Source: Bacillota bacterium (lineage in GTDB: Bacteria > Bacillota > Clostridia > Acetivibrionales > DSM-1351). Taken from it: 7,163 nt of DNA. Position 1 is the first letter of the stretch; each line of letters opens with the position of its first letter. Under the pieces are notes generated by a model. The model searched no databases. It was given only the letters and a program-made list of their open reading frames with translations, and had not been told where the DNA came from. The position numbers and the translations under genes were made by a program. Location: positions 1 to 7,163 of the forward strand of contig JAEZIU010000193.1 in the NCBI GenBank assembly GCA_023436485.1, given 5' to 3'. Shown one piece after another: positions 1 to 5,009 of the stretch.

Positions 1-762
1 GGGTTGGGGAAATTCGGTAATATAGATTTATCTAAACTTAAACCTGAAGATGTAACAAGGGAATTTGCTGAATGGTTAATAGGAAACCCTGTTAATGTGC
101 TTGCTACTCAACATCCATACATTACAAAAGCTCTCACAGGAGTGGATGTATTAGCACTATTCTATGCAGGTGGATTTGTCATGGATGGTAATGGCATTTA
201 CCATGCTAGACAGGAATGGTCGCTCCAGAGCTTTAAGTATTCAGGGTACAATGATTTTTATGATGAAGTTTTTCATTACGCAACCGATATGAATAGGGCT
301 AAATTCCAATTTAGTGATGATGATGGTAACGACTATATTTTGTGGGCATGGAAAGGAGATTATTTGAACTTAGGTGCGGGAGCTGAAATGGGTATATATA
401 AAAGAATGGAAGTTAACGGTACTGAAAAGGAACACTGGATTATTGACCAGAGTCTTGCTATGCCAATGACATTAAATTTGAACTACAACGGAAAAAGAAT
501 AATATCTTACGATCCTAAGAAAGTTGATCCCAAAATATTTGATCCACTACGCAAAAGCACAGATAAATGGTGGGTGACAGGCTTTAATCCGGATTATCAA
601 GACGTAAAAGCTAGTCAGCTAACAGCTACTTACACCGTCGACTTTTCGGACAAACAAGATTTGTATAAGTATTTTATTAGATCAGATGACTACTTGAGAA
701 ATAAAAGCAAATGGTCGATATCAAAAGATAATAAATATAAAATGACGTTTACATTTAAGTAG
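1..762 (+). CDS. DUF4474 domain protein, 3' part of a probable RHS-type or secreted effector gene (5' end outside window)
   Basis: The frame is open from base 1 to the TAG at 760-762. A TTG at position 4 could be a start, but nothing upstream is visible to hold a ribosome site, so I treat the gene as cut by the window edge. Residue numbers count from that TTG. The segment from about residue 60 to the end matches my recollection of DUF4474, a clostridial domain often found at the C-terminus of RHS or other secreted proteins. Visible motifs are GIYHARQEW (64-72), GYNDFYDEVF (81-90), WAWKGDYLNLGAGAEMGIY (114-132) and WWVTGFNPDYQDVKASQLTATYTVDF (from 189). Residues 1-60 hold a hydrophobic patch (VDVLALFYAGGFV) and no YD repeat. 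No function of the domain is established to my knowledge. The DUF5104-like lipoprotein gene follows 17 nt downstream, suggesting one operon and perhaps an effector/immunity pair (inference). Confidence 0.85.
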   Translation, partial: GLGKFGNIDLSKLKPEDVTREFAEWLIGNPVNVLATQHPYITKALTGVDVLALFYAGGFVMDGNGIYHARQEWSLQSFKYSGYNDFYDEVFHYATDMNRAKFQFSDDDGNDYILWAWKGDYLNLGAGAEMGIYKRMEVNGTEKEHWIIDQSLAMPMTLNLNYNGKRIISYDPKKVDPKIFDPLRKSTDKWWVTGFNPDYQDVKASQLTATYTVDFSDKQDLYKYFIRSDDYLRNKSKWSISKDNKYKMTFTFK

Positions 763-787
763 GGAGGAATAAATGGGCTATGCGTAA
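761..787 (+). promoter_or_regulatory. Ribosome site with two competing starts ahead of the lipoprotein gene
   Basis: A strong AGGGAGG (761-767) overlaps the stop codon of the upstream gene. The lipoprotein ATG at 780 lies 12 nt away, longer than usual. A closer ATG at 773 (5-nt gap) opens only ATG GGC TAT GCG TAA, whose stop (785-787) falls just inside the lipoprotein gene. The 780 start is chosen because only that frame gives a signal peptide. The mini-ORF may be chance or may couple translation. Confidence 0.5.
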
Positions 788-1331
788 GCTTATAATTAGT
801 TCGATACTTATACTTGCTATGTTGTTTCTGAGTTCTTGTTCATTGGAAAATTTAAGAACAGAAATTCTTAACAAGGATAGCGATGATACAAAAGCAAATG
901 CACGCTTGGAGCAAGTGATTAGTGCCATAATTAATAAAGATAAAGATGCTGCAAAATCTCTGTTTTCAAAAAAGGCATTGAGCGAAGCCGATGATTTTGA
1001 TGGCAATATGAATGACTTGTTTGATTCTTTTCAAGGTAAAGTTAATTCATGGAAAAAATCAAGTGGTCCTACAGTATTTGAATCAAATAATCATGGACAT
1101 GATACTAAAGAAGTCAATTCATATTATTATGTAAATACCGATAAAAAAAAGTACTTCTTTGTACTACAGGATTACCCAGTAGATACAGATCATCCTGATA
1201 ATGTAGGTCTTTACTTACTCTTGGTGGTTAAAGCAGAAGATAGAGAAAAAATATATGATGGGGACAAAAAAATACTATATGATGGCAACAAAGATATACC
1301 ACGCGTTGGAATCTATTTACCAATAAAATAA
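780..1331 (+). CDS. DUF5104-like lipoprotein, candidate immunity protein of the upstream DUF4474 gene
   Basis: This 183-residue protein has a classical lipoprotein signal: Arg-Lys at residues 2-3, a hydrophobic core, and a lipobox LSSC with the lipidated Cys at 20. After a charged linker (21-40), the segment at about 41-95 (ARLEQVISAIINKDKDAAKS, then LFSKKALSEADDFD and LFDSFQGKVNSW) resembles the DUF5104 family as I remember it, small Firmicute lipoproteins of unknown function. The rest is a predicted mixed alpha/beta part with SYYYVNTDKKKYFFVLQDY (114-132) and a C-terminal VGIYLP. It should sit on the outer face of the cytoplasmic membrane. The gene is 17 nt behind the DUF4474 gene and shares its strand, so co-transcription is likely. 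A membrane-anchored immunity role is inferred from this arrangement; a substrate-binding or stress lipoprotein is the alternative. Confidence 0.8.
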   Translation: MRKLIISSILILAMLFLSSCSLENLRTEILNKDSDDTKANARLEQVISAIINKDKDAAKSLFSKKALSEADDFDGNMNDLFDSFQGKVNSWKKSSGPTVFESNNHGHDTKEVNSYYYVNTDKKKYFFVLQDYPVDTDHPDNVGLYLLLVVKAEDREKIYDGDKKILYDGNKDIPRVGIYLPIK

Positions 1332-1342
1332 CAAGATGTGGA

Positions 1343-1382
1343 AATAGCCACTTATCGGATTTTCAGTCAATGGGTGGCTATT
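1343..1382 (+). terminator. Stem-loop downstream of the DUF5104-like gene, possible weak terminator
   Basis: AATAGCCAC (1343-1351) pairs perfectly with GTGGCTATT (1374-1382). The stem can be extended inward by two G-U and two A-U pairs to a 14-nt loop. It begins 12 nt after the stop codon, a normal terminator position. The following bases (GCTATTTACAC) are only modestly U-rich, so efficient rho-independent termination is doubtful. The same right arm has a second possible partner at 1420-1425. Confidence 0.45.
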
Positions 1383-1389
1383 GCTATTT

Positions 1390-1458
1390 ACACAGATTTT
1401 TGTGTTATTTCTGGATCACAGCCACTTAACCGGTTGCCATTAAAACGGTAGCTGGGTT
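1390..1458 (+). other. Two further stem-loops after the DUF5104-like gene
   Basis: ACACA (1390-1394) can pair with TGTGT (1401-1405) over a 6-nt loop. AACCGGTTGCC (1428-1438) can pair with GGTAGCTGGGTT (1447-1458) over an 8-nt loop with one bulge and three G-U pairs. The nine bases AGCCACTTA (1420-1428) repeat those at 1346-1354 inside the preceding stem. This could be structured RNA or decayed sequence. No known riboswitch consensus is clear. Confidence 0.3.
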
Positions 1459-1578
1459 TCCTTATCACCTTCAAATGATGTAACACAAAATGTAACAACA
1501 TCTATAGAGTTGAATGATAAATATATAGTTCAGAAAAGTTTAGGCAATGTTACGGTGATACCAATAATTGACATTTAA
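1444..1578 (+). pseudogene. Orphan reading frame, probable 3' remnant of an unidentified gene
   Basis: Between the TAA at 1441-1443 and the TAA at 1576-1578 there is a 44-codon open stretch beginning NGSWVSLSPSNDV and ending GNVTVIPIIDI. It has no start codon with a ribosome site, and its composition looks protein-like with alternating hydrophobic residues. I do not recognise the family. It may be the tail of a displaced effector or immunity gene, or chance. Confidence 0.3.
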
Positions 1579-1602
1579 AGTATAGTTAATATCATCACTA
1601 AA

Positions 1603-1626
1603 AAATATAACGGTGACGGCTACAGA
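1603..1626 (+). repeat. 24-nt scrap of the RHS core
   Basis: These 24 bases are identical to 3323-3346 inside the RHS fragment, where they encode the core motif YNGDGYR. Here the matching frame (TAT AAC GGT GAC GGC TAC AGA) runs on for a dozen codons that no longer match and hits a TAG at 1663-1665. The upstream side is not RHS-like. It is a recombination relic, not a gene. Confidence 0.8.
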
Positions 1627-1646
1627 GGGGAGAAGCCAAAAGGTAG

Positions 1647-1790
1647 CTCTTGTGCTATTATGTAGGACAAATTTACATTATGAATGATGATTACAATCAT
1701 TTTAGTAAGTTACTCTCCAACAGCCTAAAAGCGGTTGAAAAAAATGTGTCTCAAGTAGAAGTAGAAAAGATAAACGAAATGCTTAAATAG
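1647..1790 (+). pseudogene. Orphan reading frame ending in a helical tail, probable gene remnant
   Basis: The frame is open for 47 codons after a TAG at 1644-1646 and ends at the TAG at 1788-1790. It reads LLCYYVGQIYIMNDDYNHF and then a helical, charged tail (LSNSLKAVEKNVSQVEVEKI). The ATG at 1680 could start a 36-residue peptide, but no ribosome site precedes it. It looks like the C-terminus of a small cytoplasmic protein, possibly an immunity protein of a lost toxin tip (inference). It follows the RHS scrap at 1603-1626 by 20 nt. Confidence 0.35.
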
Positions 1791-1799
1791 TTTTATATA

Positions 1800-1820
1800 G
1801 GAGGTTCTAACAGAGCCTCC
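1800..1820 (+). terminator. Tight hairpin downstream of the gene remnant
   Basis: GGAGGTTCT (1800-1808) pairs over nine positions, one of them G-U, with AGAGCCTCC (1812-1820) across an AAC triloop. It lies 10 nt after the stop at 1790, so it is probably the terminator of the decayed gene. No U-tract follows (CTCATAAAAATTT), so it is either degenerate or serves another role. It also lies 35 nt before the next lipoprotein start. Confidence 0.5.
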
Positions 1821-1854
1821 CTCATAAAAATTTAAATATTAGAGGGAGAAGATT

Positions 1855-2301
1855 ATGAAAAATAAAACCAGAAATTATCAAACTGTATTATTATTAATCC
1901 TATTTTTTATCTTAGCAGGCTGCTCTTATGATAATTCTTTGGCATTATATAACGACTATGCTAAAGAATTTAATGATACATATTTTAAGGTTGTTAAAAA
2001 CATTGATGTATCAAATACGTTAAAATCATTAAAAGAGATACAAACTGAAGAAAATGTTAAAAAAATAGATAAACTTGGAAAGTTGATTGATGATTTAAAA
2101 GAAAATCTTCCAAAAGGAAAGGAACAATCACTAAATACATTAAATGAGAGATATGAAGATTTAAAGTTTTTAAAAAATTCGTATATAAAATTTGAGAGCC
2201 TATCTGTAGATGATAAGATAAGAATTAATTCAATAATAATCTCAATTGGCTTAGAGAAAGAAAATTGGAAAGATAAACACTCTACAATTATATGGGATTA
2301 A
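1855..2301 (+). CDS. Small helical lipoprotein, most divergent member of the three-copy family (copy 1)
   Basis: This 148-residue protein starts at an ATG 6-8 nt after a GAGGGAG ribosome site. It has a good lipoprotein signal, with the lipobox LAGC placing the lipid on Cys 23. The mature part is almost entirely predicted alpha-helix and Lys/Glu-rich. By eye it aligns along its length with the lipoproteins at 2494 and 3798. YFKVVKNIDV (43-52) matches YYKIIQNLNS, TEENVKKIDKLGKLI (64-78) matches the SKEN..LENMNKIL segment, and RYEDLKFLKNSYIKFES (99-115) matches LYKGLIALKEAYKKWES. Identity is low but colinear with almost no gaps. I do not recognise the family and assign no function. Its place within RHS debris suggests an immunity or immunity-derived protein (inference). 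No promoter or terminator of its own is obvious. Confidence 0.8.
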   Translation: MKNKTRNYQTVLLLILFFILAGCSYDNSLALYNDYAKEFNDTYFKVVKNIDVSNTLKSLKEIQTEENVKKIDKLGKLIDDLKENLPKGKEQSLNTLNERYEDLKFLKNSYIKFESLSVDDKIRINSIIISIGLEKENWKDKHSTIIWD

Positions 2302-2426
2302 AAATGGAGTTATAATCTTGGACTTATTAAATATATCCGTAGCAGTTTTGTAGTACTAGTTGTTTACATAGCGATTGAATTACACCGAATGCCAATATAA
2401 AACCATTTGGAGGTAAATTAACAATC

Positions 2427-2456
2427 TTGATTATACTTCACAAAGCAAAATAGAAT
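2427..2456 (+). promoter_or_regulatory. Possible sigma-A promoter for lipoprotein copy 2
   Basis: TTGATT (2427-2432) and TAGAAT (2451-2456) are separated by 18 nt, close to consensus, and lie 38 nt upstream of the ATG at 2494. The remainder of 2302-2493 shows no gene, no repeat and no convincing terminator. It has only short closed frames. Confidence 0.4.
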
Positions 2457-2493
2457 ATACAAAAAAATATATATAGAAAAAGGAGTTATATTA

Positions 2494-2919
2494 ATGGGTA
2501 AAAAAGTACTTTGTAGCTTATTAGTAATTTTCATAATTTGTTCTCAGAGTGCCTGCGGAAGAAATTTTAATGACTTTGAATCTCAATTTATGGAACAGTA
2601 TTATAAGATAATACAAAACTTAAACTCCAAAGAAGTTGATGATATTCTATTAAAATTACAATCGAAAGAAAATGCAGTTTTTCTGGAGAACATGAACAAA
2701 ATACTTGAGAATAACAAGCATATACGTAAAAAAAATCCTAAAAAATATGATAAGTTTGAAGAATTATATAAGGGTTTAATTGCTTTAAAAGAAGCATATA
2801 AAAAATGGGAAAGCTATGATTTGGATAAACAGCAATACTTAAATCTTCAATTATCTGATATGTCGGCGTATTTAGGTATGCTTAGGGATGAAGAAAAGGA
2901 AAAATCTACAAATAGGTAA
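2494..2919 (+). CDS. Small helical lipoprotein, copy 2 of the family
   Basis: This 141-residue protein starts at an ATG 8 nt after AAAGGAG (2479-2485). The signal peptide (residues 1-20) ends QSAC, giving a lipidated Cys at 21; Gln at -3 is unusual for a lipobox but the rest fits. The mature part is helical and rich in Lys/Glu/Asn, with long charged stretches (MNKILENNKHIRKKNPKKYDKF region, from 67) and the conserved LYKGLIALKEAYKKWES at 91-107. It is a duplicate of the gene at 3798: about 80 percent identical over the first 120 residues by eye, including an 85-nt stretch of identical DNA (2760-2844 = 4064-4148). The C-terminal 20 residues differ. Function is unknown. It is monocistronic by appearance, with its own terminator. 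An immunity role is inferred from the RHS surroundings. Confidence 0.85.
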   Translation: MGKKVLCSLLVIFIICSQSACGRNFNDFESQFMEQYYKIIQNLNSKEVDDILLKLQSKENAVFLENMNKILENNKHIRKKNPKKYDKFEELYKGLIALKEAYKKWESYDLDKQQYLNLQLSDMSAYLGMLRDEEKEKSTNR

Positions 2920-2926
2920 TTATTTT

Positions 2927-2959
2927 GAGGAACCCTTGAAAACAGGGTTTCTCTTTTTT
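2927..2959 (+). terminator. Rho-independent terminator of lipoprotein copy 2
   Basis: GAGGAACCCT (2927-2936) pairs with AGGGTTTCTC (2944-2953), ten pairs with one G-U, over the loop TGAAAAC, followed by six T (2954-2959). It starts 8 nt after the stop codon. Nearly the same element follows copy 3. Confidence 0.92.
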
Positions 2960-2967
2960 ACTAAAAT

Positions 2968-2985
2968 TTTATAAAGAAATCGTGG
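2968..2985 (+). repeat. 18-nt tail of the duplicated lipoprotein module, copy A
   Basis: These 18 bases are identical to 4278-4295. They lie just beyond the terminator in both lipoprotein modules. Similarity may run a few more bases (TAGTT at 2989-2993 and 4296-4300, after a 3-4 nt offset) and then stops. This marks the right edge of the duplicated block. Confidence 0.85.
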
Positions 2986-3004
2986 CTGGTAGTTCTATCA
3001 ATAA

Positions 3005-3805
3005 CTACTTTGCTACACGACAGAGACTGTTCAGAACGGTAAGGAATCCGTAACCACAGTATACACATATAATGAGCAAAACAGGCTCACAAAGACAGTT
3101 GCAAACAAAGGAGGAGAAACCGAGAGGATAATATACCGATATGATGCCAACGGAAATATGATCTCTAAGGAGAAGTCCGTAACAAAGAGCACTCCGTCGG
3201 GAGGTCTATCCGGCATAACAGGAACTGTCAGCGGTCAGCCGGGAAAGCATAGCCAGACCACATATAAATATGATGATTGGAACCAATTGGTAAAGACTCT
3301 ATCCAATGTAACCTCTACATACAAATATAACGGTGACGGCTACAGAATTGAAAAGACTGAAGGCAGCACAACAGTAGAATACCTGTATGAGGAAGATAAG
3401 GTAATATTGGAGACTGATGAAACCGGGAAGCAGATTTCAGTAAATGTGTATGGCACAAACCTTATATCAAGAAAAACAGATTCTGATACAGCTTTCTATC
3501 TGTACAACGGACATGCCGACGTAACAGCTTTGATAGGTGAAAACGGCAATATTATGGCCAGCTATAGGTATGATGCCTTCGGAAACATAATTGAACATAC
3601 AGGAATAGACAGCAATATAACCTATGCCGGCTACAAATATGACAAGGAAACAGACCTTTACTACCTGAATGCCCGTTATTATGACAGTAAGATAGCAAGG
3701 TTTATGACTGAGGGTACATATACAGGTAGGCATCAGTATAAAAACTTAATAAAGAGTTTGAAAAATATTCAAATAAAATGTAAAAGGAGTATATCGAGTG
3801 GGTAA
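3005..3805 (+). pseudogene. RHS core fragment, 5' truncated and without toxin tip
   Basis: The frame is open for 266 codons after a TAA at 3002-3004. RHS/YD repeats are plain from about 3026: VYTYNEQNRLTK, IYRYDANGNMISK, YKYDDWNQLVKTL, YKYNGDGYRIEKT, YLYEEDKVILETD, YLYNGHADVTAL, YRYDAFGNIIEHTG, and the core end YYLNARYYDSKIARFMTE. RHS cores form the shell that encloses a C-terminal toxin in secreted or cell-wall effectors. An intact gene would run to well over 1000 codons; here the front is missing. The ATG at 3158 has no ribosome site and lies inside a repeat, so it is not a real start. After TYTG (3714-3725) the usual core extension with the DPxG processing motif is absent. It is replaced by about 27 basic residues ending at the TAA at 3803-3805. 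It is more G+C-rich than its neighbours. Probably not expressed as a functional protein. Confidence 0.9.
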
Positions 3806-4226
3806 AAAGATAGTTTGTAGTTTTTTAATATTTTTTATAATTTGTACTCAGACCGCTTGTGAAAGAAAGTTCAATGACTTTGAATCTGAGTTTATGGAGC
3901 AGTATTATAAGATAATACAAAATATAGATTCTGATAAGGTTGATGATATTGTTTATAAATTACAATCGAAAGAAAATGAGATTATTCTGGAAAACATGAA
4001 CAAAATACTTGAGAATAACAAGGATATACGTAAAAAAAATCCTAAAAAATATGATAAGTTTGTAGAATTATATAAGGGTTTAATTGCTTTAAAAGAAGCA
4101 TATAAAAAATGGGAAAGCTATGATTTGGATAAACAGCAATACTTAAATTTACAATTAACGCATATCTATTCATATTTAAGCATCCTGGAAAGTAACAGAA
4201 AAGAAAACAACATAGAGAGTAGGTAA
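3798..4226 (+). CDS. Small helical lipoprotein, copy 3 of the family, GTG start
   Basis: This 142-residue protein starts at GTG 3798, 8 nt after AAAAGGAG (3782-3789). The start is fixed by colinearity with copy 2 (ATG 2494), where the ribosome site, spacing and following GGTAAAAA are the same. The signal peptide ends QTAC with the lipidated Cys at 21. The mature part is helical, with LYKGLIALKEAYKKWES (91-107) identical to copy 2. Differences cluster in the signal, around residues 43-63, and in the last 20 residues. The first 8 nt overlap the end of the RHS fragment frame (stop 3803-3805), so translation could be coupled if the RHS piece is transcribed. No separate promoter is clear. The function is unknown; position directly behind an RHS core is the typical place of an immunity gene (inference). 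Confidence 0.85.
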   Translation: MGKKIVCSFLIFFIICTQTACERKFNDFESEFMEQYYKIIQNIDSDKVDDIVYKLQSKENEIILENMNKILENNKDIRKKNPKKYDKFVELYKGLIALKEAYKKWESYDLDKQQYLNLQLTHIYSYLSILESNRKENNIESR

Positions 4227-4235
4227 AATCACTTC

Positions 4236-4269
4236 GAGAACCCTTGAATAACAGGGTTTCTCTTTTTTT
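4236..4269 (+). terminator. Rho-independent terminator of lipoprotein copy 3
   Basis: GAGAACCCT (4236-4244) pairs with AGGGTTTCTC (4253-4262), with one bulged T, over the loop TGAATAAC, followed by seven T (4263-4269). It is the duplicate of the terminator at 2927-2959. Confidence 0.9.
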
Positions 4270-4277
4270 GTAAGCAC

Positions 4278-4295
4278 TTTATAAAGAAATCGTGG
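4278..4295 (+). repeat. 18-nt tail of the duplicated lipoprotein module, copy B
   Basis: Identical to 2968-2985, directly after the copy 3 terminator. The sequence from about 4301 to 4351 has no recognisable content. Confidence 0.85.
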
Positions 4296-4351
4296 TAGTT
4301 ACATAAATATTTATTAAACGAAAGTTGTAATCGCAGTCTTGTTGTACATCA

Positions 4352-4399
4352 GCATAACCGGAACTGTCAGTGGTCAGCCGGGAAAGCATAGCCAGACCA
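4352..4399 (+). repeat. 48-nt scrap of the RHS core
   Basis: It matches 3213-3260 at 46 of 48 positions (differences at 4359 and 4371). In the RHS frame it encodes ITGTVSGQPGKHSQT. The match ends sharply at 4399; from 4400 the sequence belongs to the F5/8 domain pseudogene region in another frame. Both ends are therefore breakpoints. Confidence 0.88.
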
Positions 4400-4402
4400 T
4401 AA

Positions 4403-4804
4403 CTAACAAGCAGTGAGTTGGAAGTATATGGCAGATACTTTAAAGCAGAAAGAGTGATAAACGGTAAATATGATGGATTTGACACTGATATGTGGATTTC
4501 AAATGACTTAGCAAATCCACACTGGTTAATGCTGGACTTATAGAAAGAGCTGACTATTTCTAAGTTTGTAATTATTCATGACTTTCGTTCACCGGATTTA
4601 TACTTGATTGATTATAGTATTCAAGGCAGTAATAATAAGATTGATTGGGTAAACCTAGTAGAAATACAAGGAAATAATAAAGAGCAGACTACAAATTTTG
4701 TAGAGAAACAAAAATATAGGTACTATCGTATTTATACTACTAAACCATCAAAGATAGATAACATGGCTAGAATATTTGGCATAGAATGTTGGGGATATGA
4801 GTAG
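4403..4804 (+). pseudogene. F5/8 type C (discoidin) domain remnant with an in-frame TAG
   Basis: The frame is open after a TAA at 4400-4402 and ends at the TAG at 4802-4804, interrupted by one TAG at 4541-4543. Read through, it gives a galactose-binding-like F5/8 C domain in order: SSELEVYGRYFKAERVINGK, DGFDTDMWISNDLANPHWLM, LDL(stop)KELTISKFVIIHD, YSIQGSNNKIDWVNLVEIQG, and KYRYYRIYTTKPSKIDNMARIFGIECWGYE. Such domains bind carbohydrates or surfaces at the termini of secreted clostridial proteins. The interrupted position usually follows LDLG or LDLQ, so a single C-to-T change in CAG would explain it. There is no start codon or ribosome site at the front. A 66-codon frame from ATG 4604 is only the downstream half and is unlikely to be expressed. 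Its parent may have been a secreted or RHS-linked protein. Confidence 0.85.
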
Positions 4805-4876
4805 AGGAATCAATCTGCGTAAATCAGCAGCCCCGCATGCAATATATAATTGTGCTGAATTAGAGGAGTTTAACAT
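4805..4876 (-). mobile_element. tnpB: IS66-family tnpB (orfB) 5' fragment
   Basis: On the minus strand an ATG at 4876-4874 opens MLNSSNSAQLYIACGAADLRRLI, which matches the N-terminus of IS66 TnpB (typically ..IYIACGATDLRKSIDGL..). The match is lost at about 4808-4810, right beside the stop of the F5/8 pseudogene, where IDGL would be expected. Only about 23 of the usual roughly 115 codons remain. TnpB of IS66 is an accessory protein of transposition of unclear biochemical role. Not functional. Confidence 0.75.
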
Positions 4877-4962
4877 ACCTTCATTATCAGCATAATATGT
4901 AAGACCATCTCTTTTTCAAATCCATACTTTATATCTAAGGTAACAACTCTTATTTTTAAAGG
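4870..4962 (-). mobile_element. tnpA: IS66-family tnpA (orfA) 3' fragment
   Basis: On the minus strand the frame reads PLKIRVVTLDIKYGFEKEMV and ends in a helical LHIMLIMKVC before TAA (4872-4870). This is the form of the C-terminal end of IS66 OrfA (I.V..GF....L..I). Its stop overlaps the tnpB start (ATGTTAA), the overlap typical of IS66 operons, which supports both calls. A TAA precedes it at 4965-4963, so the upstream part is lost. I see no IS66 terminal inverted repeat on either side. Confidence 0.65.
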
Positions 4963-5009
4963 TTATTCTTTTTGATTTTCATGATTAGGATTTATTCGCT
5001 TGAGCAGAA

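Noticed and set aside
773..787. ATG at 773 as the lipoprotein start
   Set aside because: Its frame stops after four codons; only the ATG at 780 gives the signal peptide and lipobox.
755..1006. Minus-strand frame opposite the DUF5104-like lipoprotein
   Set aside because: It is Ser/Leu-rich antisense of a well-supported gene, with no ribosome site. The minus-strand frames at 3031-3216, 3467-3733 and 4279-4485 are likewise shadows of the RHS fragment or the debris.
1420..1460. A cyclic-di-GMP-I riboswitch
   Set aside because: GGTAGCTGGGTTTCC recalls the last helix of that class, but the conserved GCAAAGCC core, tetraloop and receptor are not present in order, and no gene follows closely.
3158..3805. 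A complete RHS gene starting at ATG 3158
   Set aside because: RHS repeats continue in frame upstream to about 3026, there is no ribosome site before 3158, and the ATG lies inside a YD repeat. It is a truncated fragment.
4604..4804. A 66-codon gene starting at ATG 4604
   Set aside because: It is the downstream half of the F5/8 domain; homology continues upstream through the TAG at 4541, and no ribosome site precedes the ATG.
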